The notes: generated by a model not told the origin, from the letters alone. 64,000 bases of DNA from Bolinopsis microptera (GCF_026151205.1 NC_087077.1:9415983-9479982), one strand, 5' to 3'. Counted from the first letter of the stretch, positions 10,094 to 21,916 are shown. A program made the numbers and translations.

Positions 10094-12990
10094 AGGACAC
10101 GTTCATTGAAGTTTGAGGATATTGGTAAATATTAGTGACCCTACTAAATGGCACGATGATGTAAAATGTGTCACACTATAAAACTATATAAACCCTCAAT
10201 GGTTAGGATAATCGTTTCATCCTCTAGATAAACTTTGTCGCATAACAATATCTTTATCAGACGATAAGATATCGCTTAAATGCGGCCGGCAGTGAGTTGT
10301 AAACTTTGTCACACTATAAAAATGTGACAGAGTTTATATGGACCCCTTGTTGCCGTGTTTGACCAAATTTTCGAATTTCAAATTAATAGGATAGTTGCAT
10401 ATGACTATTATCTACATATTTAGCGACTTTTTTCGTTAAATGGTAACACCATGTAAACTCCGTCACACATTTAAGAAATTTATATGAGGGATGTTTATGA
10501 CATCCTGACAAGAAATGCCGAATAGTCTAGCATTGTTTTGTGAGCTGAATGTGTTTGGAATTGTTCACATATTTCATTGTTATAGGCAAATACAAATACA
10601 GAAGGCAGAAATAGGTAAATTTAGTCACATAAATTTGTATGATATCTCAACATGTGTGAAATTGAGTAAATATTAGTATACCAACTTAAACACCCTATAT
10701 TACGTACTATGGATCAATTAACAATATTTCAACCATACGCCGGTCATATAAATTATTATATGGCAGTGATATGTTAACATTGGCAAAATTTCAACTCCTG
10801 AACAGGGTAAAAATTTGTAAATTTCGTCACAAAAAAATATTATAACTTTATTTGCTCCGTGTTGGCAAAATAACTAATTTATCGACATAGTGATGGTGAT
10901 AAAGTAACATTATATACTAATTGAGGTATGATTCTTCAAAATAGGGGCAAGAAATGTAAATTTCGTCACATCAGCCATAGCATTAGTTAGATAGATTTTC
11001 TTTCATATCAACTGCCCTTATTATAGCAAGAATGGATTTATACAGGAAATATAGAAACCCATGCCCATTTTTCATCACATTGAAATTATACTGTTGGGGC
11101 AGGAAAAGTAAATTTCGTCACATTTCGGTAAATTAGTGATACCAAACTCAGCATTGTTAAACTTGGGTTCTGATTTGCTGAAAAATAACCAACCAATAAT
11201 TCCTGGAAGAAAATTGAATTTTAACTGAGGTATGGTTCTTTAAAATAGGGGCAAGAAATGCAAATTTCGTCACATACGTAATTTTAAAATTTAGATAGAT
11301 TTTATTTCCTACCAATAGTCCTTATTATAGTCGGAATGGATTTATACAAGAAATGTAGAAACCCATGCCAATTTTTCATCACATTGAAACTATACTGTTG
11401 GGGCAGGAAAAGTGAATTTCGTCACATTTCAGTAACTTAGTAAAATTAAACTCAGCATTGTTAAACTTGAGTTCTAATTTGCTGAACAATAACCAACCAA
11501 TAATTCCTGGAAGAAAATTGAATTTTAACCGAGGTATGGTTCTTCAAAATAGGGGCAAGAAATGTAAATTTCGTCACATACGTAATTTTAAAATTTAGAT
11601 AGATTTTCTTCCATATCAATAGTCCTTATTATAGTTAGAATGGATTTATACAGGAAATATAGAAACCCAAGCCAATTTTTCATCACATTGAAATTATACT
11701 GTTGGGGCAGGAAAAGTAAATTTCGTCACATTTCAGTAACTTGGTAAAATTAAACTCAGCATTGTTAAACTTGAGTTCTACTTTGCTGAACAATAACCAA
11801 CCAATAATTCCTGGAAGAAAATTGAATTTTAACCGAGGTATGGTTCTTCAAAATAGGGGCAAGAAATGTAAATTTCGTCACATACGTAATTTTAAAATTT
11901 AGATAGATTTTCTTTCATATCAATAGTCCTTATTATAGTTAGAATGGATTTATACAGGAAATATAGAAACCCAAGCCAATTTTTCATCACATTGAAATTA
12001 TACTGTTGGGGCAGGAAAAGTAAATTTCGTCACATTTCAGTAACTTGGTAAAATTAAACTCAGCATTGTTAAACTTGAGTTCTATTTTGCTAAACAATAA
12101 CCAACCAATAATTTCTGGAAGAACATTTTATAATGTATGTAATATGTTAATCACAGACTATTTCATTCTATAATCATTGCATTGTTTCCAAATTTAACCT
12201 ATTTATGATGTCTTATCATTTTGTGACGATGTTTACATCAACTGCCCTATACTTGAATCAACTGTATCCGTGTATCGTCCTTATATAGAGTTTTCCCGCA
12301 AAATTTAACTTATTTACGATGTCGTATCATTTTGTGACGATGTTTACATCAACTGCCCTATACTTGAATCAACTGTATCCGTGTATCGTCCTTATATAGA
12401 GTTTTCCCGCCTTCCAAACCAAAATCAGATATAAATGATTTCGGAAATTCACCCAGAATTTCAAATTCCATATAATGTGACAGAATTTACATCATTTCCG
12501 AATAACCAAGTGCATGTATTAGCTAACTTTTCAAAACAACATATTTTAGGGCTATGATTGGCAGAAGAACAATCAAATAATGAGTTGAAAGGGTTTTGAG
12601 GACACCTCACAGTAGAAAAGAGGTCTCGTATTCTGAGTGTGACAAAGTTTACGAAATATTGCCTTAAAGCCGTTCGATCCGTGCCCTTTAACCAATGTTG
12701 TATCATAATTGTTAGATTGACCTAATCTACTATATTTCAGACCAAGGAATGATAATTGGGCAGCTATGGTAAACAATGTCACAAAAATGTGACATTTTTT
12801 ACATTATAGTGCCTAAAAGCAATACATTTTATTTCTGAGCAGTGCATATGGGAGTATGGGTCACGTGGCTAATGTTCAGAACTTATGAACACGCTGGATT
12901 AATAGATGCTAAAATTAAGCCACTATCGCCAAAAACGCTATTTTAGAAATTTACCAATATCCTCAAACTTCATAATGAACGTGTCCATAA
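10094..12990. mobile_element. GTCACA element 1: 2.9-kb TIR element with repeated 15-mers
   Basis: The ends are inverted: GGACACGTTCATTGAAGTTT...GATATTGGTAAAT at 10095 and its reverse complement ending TGAACGTGTCCA near 12986, about 36 bp, flanked by TA. Within it the word GTAAA(C/T)TTNGTCACA recurs at least 13 times in the forward direction on the left and centre, and about 6 times reversed (TGTGACNNNNTTTAC) on the right. No transposase frame is visible, so it is nonautonomous. Sister copies lie at 19757-21916 and 47709-50242, plus a right-hand fragment at 21917-22341/25556-25813. Confidence 0.8.
10817..12034. repeat. 152-bp periodic array of the GTAAATTTCGTCACA motif
   Basis: The motif starts at 10817, 10956, 11108, 11260, 11412, 11564, 11716, 11868 and 12020. 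From 11108 onward each step is exactly 152 bp. The array is made of about 304-bp units of two diverged halves, one ending CACATACG and the other CACATTTC, each with one motif. The flanking text diverges more between halves than the motif does. Confidence 0.9.
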
Positions 12991-13132
12991 ACTTATTAGG
13001 GGAGGGAGTGCTCAAACGGTCTGTTTGGACTGTAGAGAGAGTTCATACTTTCATACGACAATGTAATGCATGTTCACAAGTATGATCTAGGCTGGTGTGG
13101 TGCATGGTGTTAAGGGTTAATTTCTATTGATT
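12991..13132. other. Short unassigned spacer
   Basis: No feature is seen between the GTCACA element and the palindrome. Confidence 0.5.
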
Positions 13133-13492
13133 ATTTGACCAAAACCCATAATCATGGGTAGAGTGGAGCGCTGCCAGTGTCTCTCTTTCCCAAACAAAAG
13201 GCAATGATATCAATTTGAATGACCGTTATCAAATGCAAAATGATACCGAGAATGAAATCGGTCGCTCGCTTTTCCCACTCATTCATGGCTTACGAATTGT
13301 AATAAGTTTCGATTTATAACATGTAATCTATTTCAATTGTAAATGAATGGGAAAAGCGAGCGACCGATTTCATTCTCGGTATCATTTTGCATTTGATAAC
13401 GGTCATTCAAATTGATATCATTGCCTTTTGTTTGGGAAAGAGAGACACTGGCAGCGCTCCACTCTACCCATGATTATGGGTTTTGGTCAAAT
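13133..13492. repeat. Hairpin HP1 (about 155-bp arms)
   Basis: ATTTGACCAAAACCCATAAT... reads inward and its near-perfect reverse complement closes at 13492 with GGGTTTTGGTCAAAT. The arms include CGAGAATGAAATCGGTCGCT. A short loop of about 50 bp lies between. Copies lie at 18535-19028 (longer loop with a small ORF) and 26815-27023 (second arm cut short). Confidence 0.9.
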
Positions 13493-13706
13493 ATCATCTC
13501 TTTTTGATTATAATGTCAGGGTACTTTACAAAGCCGAAATGTAAACTCATAACTTCATTAATAAGGAGGAAGTTTCAACGATTTCGAAATTTTTCTTTTA
13601 AAAACATTTCCTTGTGTTTAGGGAAGCATATCGGTCGATCACTGACTGAATATGCCACTTAATACTCATTCAAGTTGGCATTAAATTCTATATAATGACA
13701 TTAAAC

Positions 13707-13882
13707 CATAGTTGGTTCGTGCGTCAATTTTTCGGGAAAAGTACGTAAAGTGCGTTTGAATTATTTCGTGCGTTAAAAGTGCGGTAAAGTACATTTACCG
13801 GTGAATTCACCGTTTTACGTTTTTTTCGTACGTTAAGTGCGTTATGTTTTAAAAGTACGTTAAGTGCGCACGAACCAACTAT
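13707..13882. mobile_element. 176-bp MITE with 16-bp TIR and 9-bp target duplication
   Basis: The TIRs are ATAGTTGGTTCGTGCG and CGCACGAACCAACTAT. The flanks are ACATTAAAC at 13698-13706 and 13883-13891, a perfect 9-bp duplication. The mirror arm at about 18322-18335 is the empty site, with a single ACATTAAAC (as its complement). The 9-bp duplication suggests a Mutator-type source; 8-10 bp would also fit hAT. The interior repeats GTGCGTTAA-like words. Confidence 0.92.
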
Positions 13883-14712
13883 ACATTAAACTGTCGTGGC
13901 AAAGCAGAATTTGTTGGAAATCACGAATGAGCAAAATTCTCACCTTTCGCACGTGCAAACTTTGAGCGGACGTTGCGTGCGCATCCAATATTGAATCGCC
14001 GTAAATTTTTGCATGTAATTGTTTTATATATAGATTGATAAGCATGCAAAGTTTCAAAGTATTTCAAGAAGAACTGTAATCACAACGGCACTCTAAAGTT
14101 GACAGAAAATGACGAAAACAGCAATTTTCAGTGATTTTAGCGATTTTCTATCAATTTGGGCGTGTCCCCACGTGTGCAACTTTTTGATTTTCAACTTTAA
14201 AACTAGCCTAATGCACAATTTATACCTATAGGAAGCAGAACTGAGCTCCACAACCCAAGGCATGGCCCAACACCAGAGAATACTAAATCGCAAAATTGAC
14301 GTTTTTATAAAATAATTCTTCAAAAAAGCACAAACTTCAATGACGAATATCTTTATGAAGGAGCAAGCTAGAAAAACTTTCCGGTAGATTTTCAGAATGC
14401 TTGAACAATTATCTAAGGTGAATTTTTCCTCAGATTTTGAATAAAATTACTTCTTAATGGTTTAAAATTAATTTTAAAAGTTATTACTTTGTCAAAAATC
14501 AAGTTTTAAAAACGGTTAACTTGATGACGTCATCAAGGGGTGTTTATGACGTCAAATAATTTTTTATACAATGTAAACTAAAGTATAAACAATTATTTGC
14601 AAGACCTGTGGTCGGAAATGGCTGTATCTTTTATACTTTTGAATCTATGGACACCTAAATACAGGCTACAATTGACTGGCAAAGCGTCTATCCCTGAATA
14701 TATATATCACAG

Positions 14713-15262
14713 TGCTGGCAAGCACGACCGTTGCATTTATTGTGGGTATACTATGTACCCCATTTACTATTATACCCCCTTTACTATTATACCCCCTTTA
14801 CTATTATACCCCCTTTACTATTATACCCTCTTTGGTACACGTTTTACAAGCCTCTTTCGTGCACGCGAAGCGTGCACTCCGGCCGGAGGCGGCGGCCGAA
14901 GGCCGCCGCTTCCGGCAGGAGTTTTTCAGACATTAAGACTCATCGGAAGTCGTTCAGCAGATTTTTTTTAGTTCAAAACATTCTAATTTGATGTCAAAGA
15001 TGACAGGAATAAAAAATAGTTATATTGAGATTTTTAAGAAATTTGCATAAAATACTCGCCAGCACTGGTATACGAAATTCGGTAAAAAACCCAAAATCGC
15101 CATATTCAGGTGCCTTAAAAACCATGTTAAAATTAAGTTAGAGATCTGAAATTTTTCAGGGCGTCTAGACGTTGACCAAATCGACTGCAAAAAAAGTTTC
15201 AGGTTTCAGGAACATCGGGAAGTGGGTTTTCTAGAACCCCTGTTTTATGACAGATTGTCGTG
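14713..15262 (+). repeat. E540 repeat, copy 2, with two GC-rich mini-hairpins
   Basis: It starts CAGTGCTGGCAAGCACGACC (itself a GTGCT/AGCAC stem) and includes four units of CTTTACTATTATACCCC. Two palindromes follow, GTGCACGCGAAGCGTGCAC and GCGGCCGAAGGCCGC. It ends in an AT-rich tail at TTGTCGTGA. The inverted twin is 19043-19588. No coding frame is convincing. Confidence 0.85.
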
Positions 15263-15941
15263 ATATATACATATATACATATTCAGGGATAGACGCTTTG
15301 CCAGTCAATTGTAGCCTGTATTTAATTGTCCATAGATTCAAAAGTATAAAAGATACAGCCATTTCCGACCACAGGTCTTGAAAATAATTGTTTACACTTT
15401 AGTTTACATTGTACAAACAAATTATTTGACGTCATGAACACCCTTTGATGACGTCATCAAGTTAACCGTTTTTAAAACTTGATTTTTGACAAAGTAATAA
15501 CTTTTAAAAATGATTTTACACCATTAAAAAGTAATTGTATTCAAAATCTGAGGAAATTTTCATCTTAGATAATTGTTCAAGCATTCTGAAAATCTACCGG
15601 AAAGTTTTTCTAGCTTGCTCCTTCATAAAGATATTCGTCATTGAAGTTTGTGCTTTTTTGAAGAATTATTTTATAAAAACGTCAATTTTGCGATTTAGTA
15701 TTCTCTGGTGTTGGGCCATGCCTTGGGATGTGGAGCTCAGTTCTGCTTCCTATAGGTATAAATTGTGCATTAGGCTAGTTTTAAAGTTGAAAATCGAAAA
15801 GTTGCACACGTGGGGACACGCCCAAATTGATAGAAAATTGCTAAAATCACTGAAAATTGCTGTTTTCGTCATTTTCTGTCAACTTTAGAGTGCCGTTGTG
15901 ATTACAATTCTTCTTGAAATACTTTGAAACTTTGCATGCTT

Positions 15942-18157
15942 GTTTGTTTGTTTGTTTGTTTATAGAACCCGTCCCCAATCTCGTATTGGAAAATGACTAA
16001 ACTCAGGTCTGAGTGTGAATACGGGTGGTACCTGCAAGAGTGTTCATTAAGCATTTAGAGTTCTGTAAAACTGCAGTTACAATTGTGCTAGAGTATTTTT
16101 AGTATATACGATTGGTATCAGAAATATATCCCTACATGCTTCCAAAATTTGTAAAGCCGTAGTACATACATATCACATTACACCAGAGCCTACACAGTGC
16201 AATCTCCTCCAGTCTATCTGCGCCGCGTATATTTGTATAAGCACACGGCGCAGACTGGAAAAAACCACACTCTGCAAGTTCAATCCAGTGCAATGCTACA
16301 TGTACGTACTACGGCTTCATCTCCAACTTTCTGCACAATGTACTGGAATGTTTTGAAGGAAAAGAAAGAACAAAAAAAGTGATATATATAAATAAAATCA
16401 GCGATTTAATGTTAGCCTTAGGACAGTAACTTTAATTCCCTGGTTTCTAAAATCAGCTTTTTAAAAAAAATAATAATAAAGTATGTAACGTCGATACCAA
16501 ACCGATTATTGAGCGATAATAACTGAGTAGTTGATTCCTGGGTTGCAGAGTCATTCAGATGTTCCAGTCTTCGAATGTGGTTCTTGTTCAGTTCTTGACC
16601 AGAAGTGTCTAATGAAGTAAGTCAGACAAGCAAACTCTTCCTTAAATGCTCATATAAGTCGTCTCAATCCCAGAAATTATGAATGATGACCCAGTGTAAA
16701 AGTGCAGAAATCGGCCGAAAATAACAAAGACTAAAAACAGTTAAAAAGTGAAAGGATTCAAACACAAGGAAAATTAATAACTTAGAGCGTAAAAAGGAAT
16801 ATCTCCAAACGGAGTTTTCTGAGAGGGTGAGAGGTTCTTTAATTAGAGCTAATGAGTAAATGAGACCCACTAAAGGTACTAAAATTTAGTACCTTAATTT
16901 AGTCTAAATTAACCGGACTGCTAGCAAGGAATCGAGAGTGGGAATAAAACTAAAAGCGGAATAAATTTTAAGATAATGAAACAGAAACTGAAAGCTAAAA
17001 TATATACCGTTCTAGAATGCCTCCGCAAACTATTGCTCCTTTGTAATGTGCACGTGTTAGTAAGTGTAGTAAAAAGATAAAAATAATAAAGCTATACAAA
17101 TGAACGGAGCGGTGAAAATCTGAGAGGGTGAGAGGTTCTTTAATTAGAGCTAATGAGTAAATGAGACCCACTAAAGGTACTAAAATTTAGTACCTTAATT
17201 TAGTCTAAATTAACCGGACTGCTAGCAAGGAATCGAGAGTGGGAATAAAACTAAAAGCGGAATAAATTTTAAGATAATGAAACAGAAACTGAAAGCTAAA
17301 ATATATACCGTTCTAGAATGCCTCCGCAAACTATTGCTCCTTTGTAATGTGCACGTGTTAGTAAGTGTAGTAAAAAGATAAAAATAATAAAGCTATACAA
17401 ATGAACGGAGCGGTGAAAATCTGAGAGGGTGAGAGGTTCTTTAATTAGAGCTAATGATTAAATGAGACCCACTAAAGGTACTAAATTAACCGGACTGCTA
17501 GCAAGGAATCGAGAGTGGGAATAAAACTAAAAGCGGAATAAATTTTAAGATAATGAAACAGAAACTGAAAGCTAAAATATATACCGTTCTAGAATGCCTC
17601 CGCAAACTATTGCTCCTTTGTAATGTGCACGTGTTAGTAAGTGTAGTAAAAAGATAAAAATAATAAAGCTATACAAATGAACGGAGCGGTGAAAATCTGA
17701 GAGGGTGAGAGGTTCTTTAATTAGAGCTAATGAGTAAATGAGACCCACTAAAGGTACTAAAATTTAGTACCTTAATTTAGTCTAAATTAACCGGACTGCT
17801 AGCAAGGAATCGAGAGTGGGAATAAAACTAAAAGCGGAATAAATTTTAAGATAATGAAACAGAAACTGAAAGCTAAAATATATACCGTTCTAGAATGCCT
17901 CCGCAAACTATTGCTCCTTTGTAATGTGCACGTGTTAGTAAGTGTAGTAAAAAGATAAAAATAATAAAGCTATACAAATGAACGGAGCGGTGAAAATCTG
18001 AGAGGGTGAGAGGTTCTTTAATTAGAGCTAATGAGTAAATGAGACCCACTAAAGGTACTAAAATTTAGTACCTTAATTTAGTCTAAATTAACCGGACTGC
18101 TAGCAAGGAATCGAGAGTGGGAATAAAACTAAAAGCGGAATAAATTTTAAGATAATC
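15942..18157 (-). mobile_element. TPRT-type element with (AAAC)n tail and 301-bp 5' monomers, copy 1
   Basis: It is flanked by a 14-bp duplication AACTTTGCATGCTT (15928-15941 and 18158-18171). Read on the minus strand, it starts within a 301-bp monomer, carries a ~880-bp body and ends in (AAAC)n at 15942-15960. The variable-length 13-14 bp duplications and simple 3' tail point to target-primed reverse transcription, as for SINEs and LINEs. There is no ORF, so it is nonautonomous. The body has a stable stem (CTGCGCCG/CGGCGCAG, 16213-16256). Copy 2 is 30475-31494. Confidence 0.85.
16821..18157. repeat. Tandem 301-bp monomers (about 4.5 units)
   Basis: GAGAGGGTGAGAGGTTCTTT starts at 16821, 17122, 17423, 17699 and 18000. 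The spacings are 301, 301, 276 and 301; the third unit lacks 25 bp. The last unit stops at TTTTAAGAT(AAT), almost the same monomer position where copy 2 of the element starts (31494). The single unit of copy 2 shares the 25-bp deletion. Confidence 0.95.
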
Positions 18158-18534
18158 AACTTTGCATGCTTATCAAACTATATATAAAACAATTACATGC
18201 AAAAATTTACGGCGATTCAATATTGAATGCGCACGCAACGTCCGCTCAAAGTTTGCACGCGCGAAAGGTGAGAATTTTGCTCATTCGTGATTTCCAACAA
18301 ATTCTGCTTTGCCACGACAGTTTAATGTCATTATATATGAATTTAATGCCAACTTGAATGAGTATTAAGTGGCATATTCAGTCAGTGATCGACCGATATG
18401 CTTACCTAAACACAAGGAAATGTTTTTAAAGGAAAAATTTCGAAATCGTTGAAACTTCCTCCTTATTAATGAAGATATCAGTTTATATTTCGACTTTATA
18501 AAGTACCCTGACATTATAATCAAAAATAGATGAT

Positions 18535-19028
18535 ATTTGACCAAAACCCATAATCATGGGTAGAGTGGACCGCTGCCAGTGTCTCTCTTTCCCAAACAAA
18601 AGGAAATGATATTAATTTGATTGACCGTTCTCAAATGCAAAATGATACCGAGAATGAAATCGGTCGCTCGCTTTTCCCATTCATTTACAATTGTAATAGA
18701 CTATGAAAAACTACCCAAAGGCAGCTGTACTCGGCAATAAAGATTCAATAAACTTCAGCAGTAGTAACTACCACCCTTACCCCGAAATACTAGGTATCGA
18801 CCCGAACGCAACCCAAAGAGATTTTTACAGCATCTGATTGATGTAATCAATCGAAACTTATTACAATTCGAAAGCCGTGAATGAATGGGAAAAGCGAGCG
18901 ACCGATTTCATTCTCGGTATCATTTTGCATTTGAGAACGGTCAATCAAATTAATATCATTTCCTTTTGTTTGGGAAAGAGAGACACTGGCAGCGGTCCAC
19001 TCTACCCATGATTATGGGTTTTGGTCAA
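18535..19028. repeat. Hairpin HP2 with an ORF in its loop
   Basis: The same arms as HP1, but the loop is about 150 bp longer and contains the small frame at 18703-18837. Confidence 0.85.
18703..18837 (+). CDS. Small coding-like frame (44 aa) inside a hairpin loop
   Basis: ATG to TGA gives MKNYPKAAVLGNKDSINFSS, then NYHPYPEILGIDPNATQRDF and YSI. The composition is protein-like and ends in a natural stop. It is absent from HP1. It could be a captured host exon fragment or the tail of a transposon protein; I do not recognise it. Confidence 0.3.
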   Translation: MKNYPKAAVLGNKDSINFSSSNYHPYPEILGIDPNATQRDFYSI

Positions 19029-19042
19029 TATATATATATATA

Positions 19043-19588
19043 TGTATGTATCACGACAATCTATCGTAAAACAGGGGTTCTAGAAAACCCATTTCCCGAT
19101 GATCCTGAAACCTGAAACTTTTTTTGCAGTCGATTTGGTCAACGTCTAGACGCCCTGAAAAATTTCAGATCTCTAACTCAATTTTAACATGGTTTTTAAG
19201 GCACCTGAATATGGCGATTTTGGGTTTTTTACCGAATTTCGTATAACAGTGCTGGCGAGTATTTTATGCAAATTTCTTAAAAATCTCAATATAACTATTT
19301 TTTATTCCTGTCATCTTTGACATCAAATTAGAATGTTTTGAACTAAAAAAAATCTGCTGAACGACTTCCGATGAGTCTTAATGCCTGAAAAACTCCTGCC
19401 GGAGGCGGCGGCCTTCGGCCGCCGCCTCCGGCCGGAGTGCACGCTTCGCGTGCACGAAAGAGGCTTGTAACGTGTACCAAAAGGGGTATAATAGTAAAGG
19501 GGGTATAATAGTAAAGGGGGTACAATAGTAAAGGGGGTACATAGTATACCCCCAATAAAGACACCGCTCGTGCTTGCCAGCACTGTGA
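19043..19588 (-). repeat. E540 repeat, copy 3 (inverted)
   Basis: This is the reverse complement of 14713-15262 in full, including the CTTTACTATTATACCCC units and both GC-rich palindromes. It begins a few bases after HP2, separated by a (TA)n tract. Confidence 0.88.
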
Positions 19589-19756
19589 TTGATTAAGAAT
19601 TACTATCTTTTAAGCATACTATTGGATACGTGAGGGCACTCCGAATAGAATTGCTCGCCTAATCCGGGTTTTGACTCAGCGGGTAATTACTCCTACCCTT
19701 TTTAACTGCGGCAGTGAAATCCCGGCCGTAGGCCGGGTTACACTAGTATATATATA
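19589..19756. other. Unassigned unique stretch with coding-like frame and GGCC hairpin
   Basis: A plus-strand frame without ATG reads AYYWIREGTPNRIARLIRVL, then TQRVITPTLFNCGSEIPAV. A CCCGGCCGTAGGCCGGG hairpin follows. No partner copy is seen in the window. A short captured gene or repeat fragment is possible. Confidence 0.3.
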
Positions 19757-21916
19757 TGGACACGTTCATTGAAGTTTGAGGATATTGGTAAATATTAGTG
19801 ACCCTACTGAATGGCACGATGATGTAAAATGTGTCACACTATGAAACTATATAAACCCTCTAACCCTAAGATAATCGTTTCATCCTCTAGATAAAGTTTG
19901 TCGCATAACGATATCTTTATCAGACGATAAGATATCGCTAAAATGCGGCCGGCAGTGAGTTGTAAACTTTGTCACACTATAAAAACGTGACGGAGTTTAT
20001 ATGGACCCCTTGTTGCCGTGTTTGACCAAATTTTCGAATTTCCAATTCATAGAATGGCTGTATATGACTATTATCTACATATTCAGCGACTTTTTTTCTT
20101 AAATGGTAGCACCATGTAAACTCCGTCACACATTTAAGAAATTTATATGAGGGATGTTTATGACATCCTGACAAGAAATGCCGAATAGTCTAACATTATT
20201 TTGTGAGCTGAATGTGTTTGGAATTGTTCACATATTTCATTGTTATAGGCAAATACAAATACAGAAGGCAGAAATAGGTAAATTTAGTCACATAAATTTG
20301 TATGATATCTCAACATGTGTGAAATTGAGTAAATATTAGTATACCAACTAAAACACCCTATATTACGTACTATGGATCAATTAACAATATTTCAACCATA
20401 CGCCGGTCATATAAATTATTATATGGCAGTGATATGTTAACATTGGATAAATTTCAACACCTAAACAGGGTAAAAATTTGTAAATTTCGTCACAAAAAAA
20501 ATATTATAACTTTATTTGCTCCGTGTTGGCAAAATAACTAATTTATCGACATATTGATGGTGATAAAGTAACAGTATATACTAATTGAGGTATGATTCTT
20601 CAAAATAGGGGCAAGAAATGTAAATTTCGTCACATCAGCCATTGCATTAGTTAGATATATTTTCTTCCATATCAAATGCCCTTATTATAGTCGGAATGGA
20701 TTTATACAGGAAATATAGAAACCCATGCCCATTTTTCATCACATTGAAATTATACTGTTGGGGCAGGAAAAGTAAATTTCGTCACATTTCGGTAAATTAG
20801 TGATATCAAACTCAGCATTGTTAAACTTGGGTTCTGATTTTCTGAAAAATAACCTACCAATAATTCCTGGAAGAATATCGAATTCTAATCGGGGTATGGT
20901 TCTTCAAAATAGGGTCAAGAAATGTAAATTTCGTAACATACGTCATTGTAAAATGTAGATACATTTTCTTTCACATCAACAGTCCTAATTATAGTTCGAA
21001 ATGATTAATTCAGAGATAAAGGAAATATAGAAACCCATGCCCATTTTTCATCACATTGAAATTATACTTTTGGGGCAGGAAAAGTGAATTTCGTCACATT
21101 TCGGTAACTTAGTATAATCAAACTCAGAATTGTCAAACTTGAGTTCTGCTGAATAATAACCTACTGATAATTCCTGGAAGAATATTGAATTCTAATCGAG
21201 GCATGTTTCTTCAAAATAGGGTCAAGAAATGTAAATTTCGTCACATCAGCCATTGCATTAGTTAGATAGATTTTCTTTCATATCAACTGCCCTTATTATT
21301 ATTGTGACAATTTTTACATCAACTGCCCTTAACTTGAATCAGCTCTATCAGTGCATCATCCTTATATACAGTTTTCCCGCCTTCCAAACCAAAATCAGAT
21401 ATAAATGATTTCGGCAATTCACCCAAAATTTTAAATTCCATATAATGTGACAGAATTTACATCATTTCCCAATAAGTGCATGTATTTGCTAACTTTTCAA
21501 AACAACATATTTTAGGGCTATGATTGGTAAAAAACCATCAAATAATGAGTTGAAAGGGTTTTGAGGACACCTCACAGTAGAAAAGAGGTATCGTATTCTG
21601 AGTGTGACAAAGTTTACGAAATATTGCCTTAAAACCGTTCGATACCTGCCCTTTAGCCAAATGTTGTATCATAATTGTTAGAATGACCTAATCTACTATA
21701 TTATTTTAAACAAAAAATGCTAATTGGGCAGCTATGGTTAACACAGTCACAAAAATGTGACAGTTTTTACATTATAGTGCATAAAAACAATAAATTGTAT
21801 TTGAATTTCTGAGCCGTGTATATGGAAGTATGGTTCACGTGGCTAATGTCCAGAACTTCTGAACACGCTATTTTTTGTTTACCAATATCCTTAAACTTCA
21901 ACATGAACGTGTCCAT
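19757..21916. mobile_element. GTCACA element 2
   Basis: ATGGACACGTTCATTGAAGT at the left and AACATGAACGTGTCCAT at the right are the same TIRs as in element 1. The internal order is the same but with fewer 152-bp half-units. Forward GTCACA motifs lie on the left, reversed ones on the right. It is nonautonomous. Confidence 0.8.

Larger units (their letters stand above)
13133..19028. mobile_element. Nested giant palindrome (HP - arm - E540 - arm - HP)
   Basis: The left arm 13493-14712 is the inverted copy of 15265-15941 joined to 18158-18534. HP1 and HP2 cap the two ends and an E540 copy fills the centre. Once the insertions are removed (13707-13882 in the left arm, 15942-18157 in the right), the arms match in length at about 1,050 bp each. 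A solo arm plus HP sits at 25817-27023. The arms carry no plausible gene; the mirrored small frames are just the two arms. The architecture is that of a foldback-type nonautonomous transposon. Confidence 0.85.

Noticed and set aside
14093-15888. Mirrored 76-aa and 117-aa frames (…FSILWCWAMPW…)
   Set aside because: Same sequence in the two palindrome arms; not kept open in the solo arm at 25817-27023, so not a gene.
16197-16382. 61-aa frame repeated at 30726-30917
   Set aside because: Lies in the TPRT-type element body over a stem structure; frame shared only because the copies are near-identical.
19640-19720. Possible rRNA/snRNA fragment (CAGCGGGTAAT as in the start of 28S rRNA, complement)
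   Set aside because: Match is only about 11 bases and neighbours do not fit rRNA.
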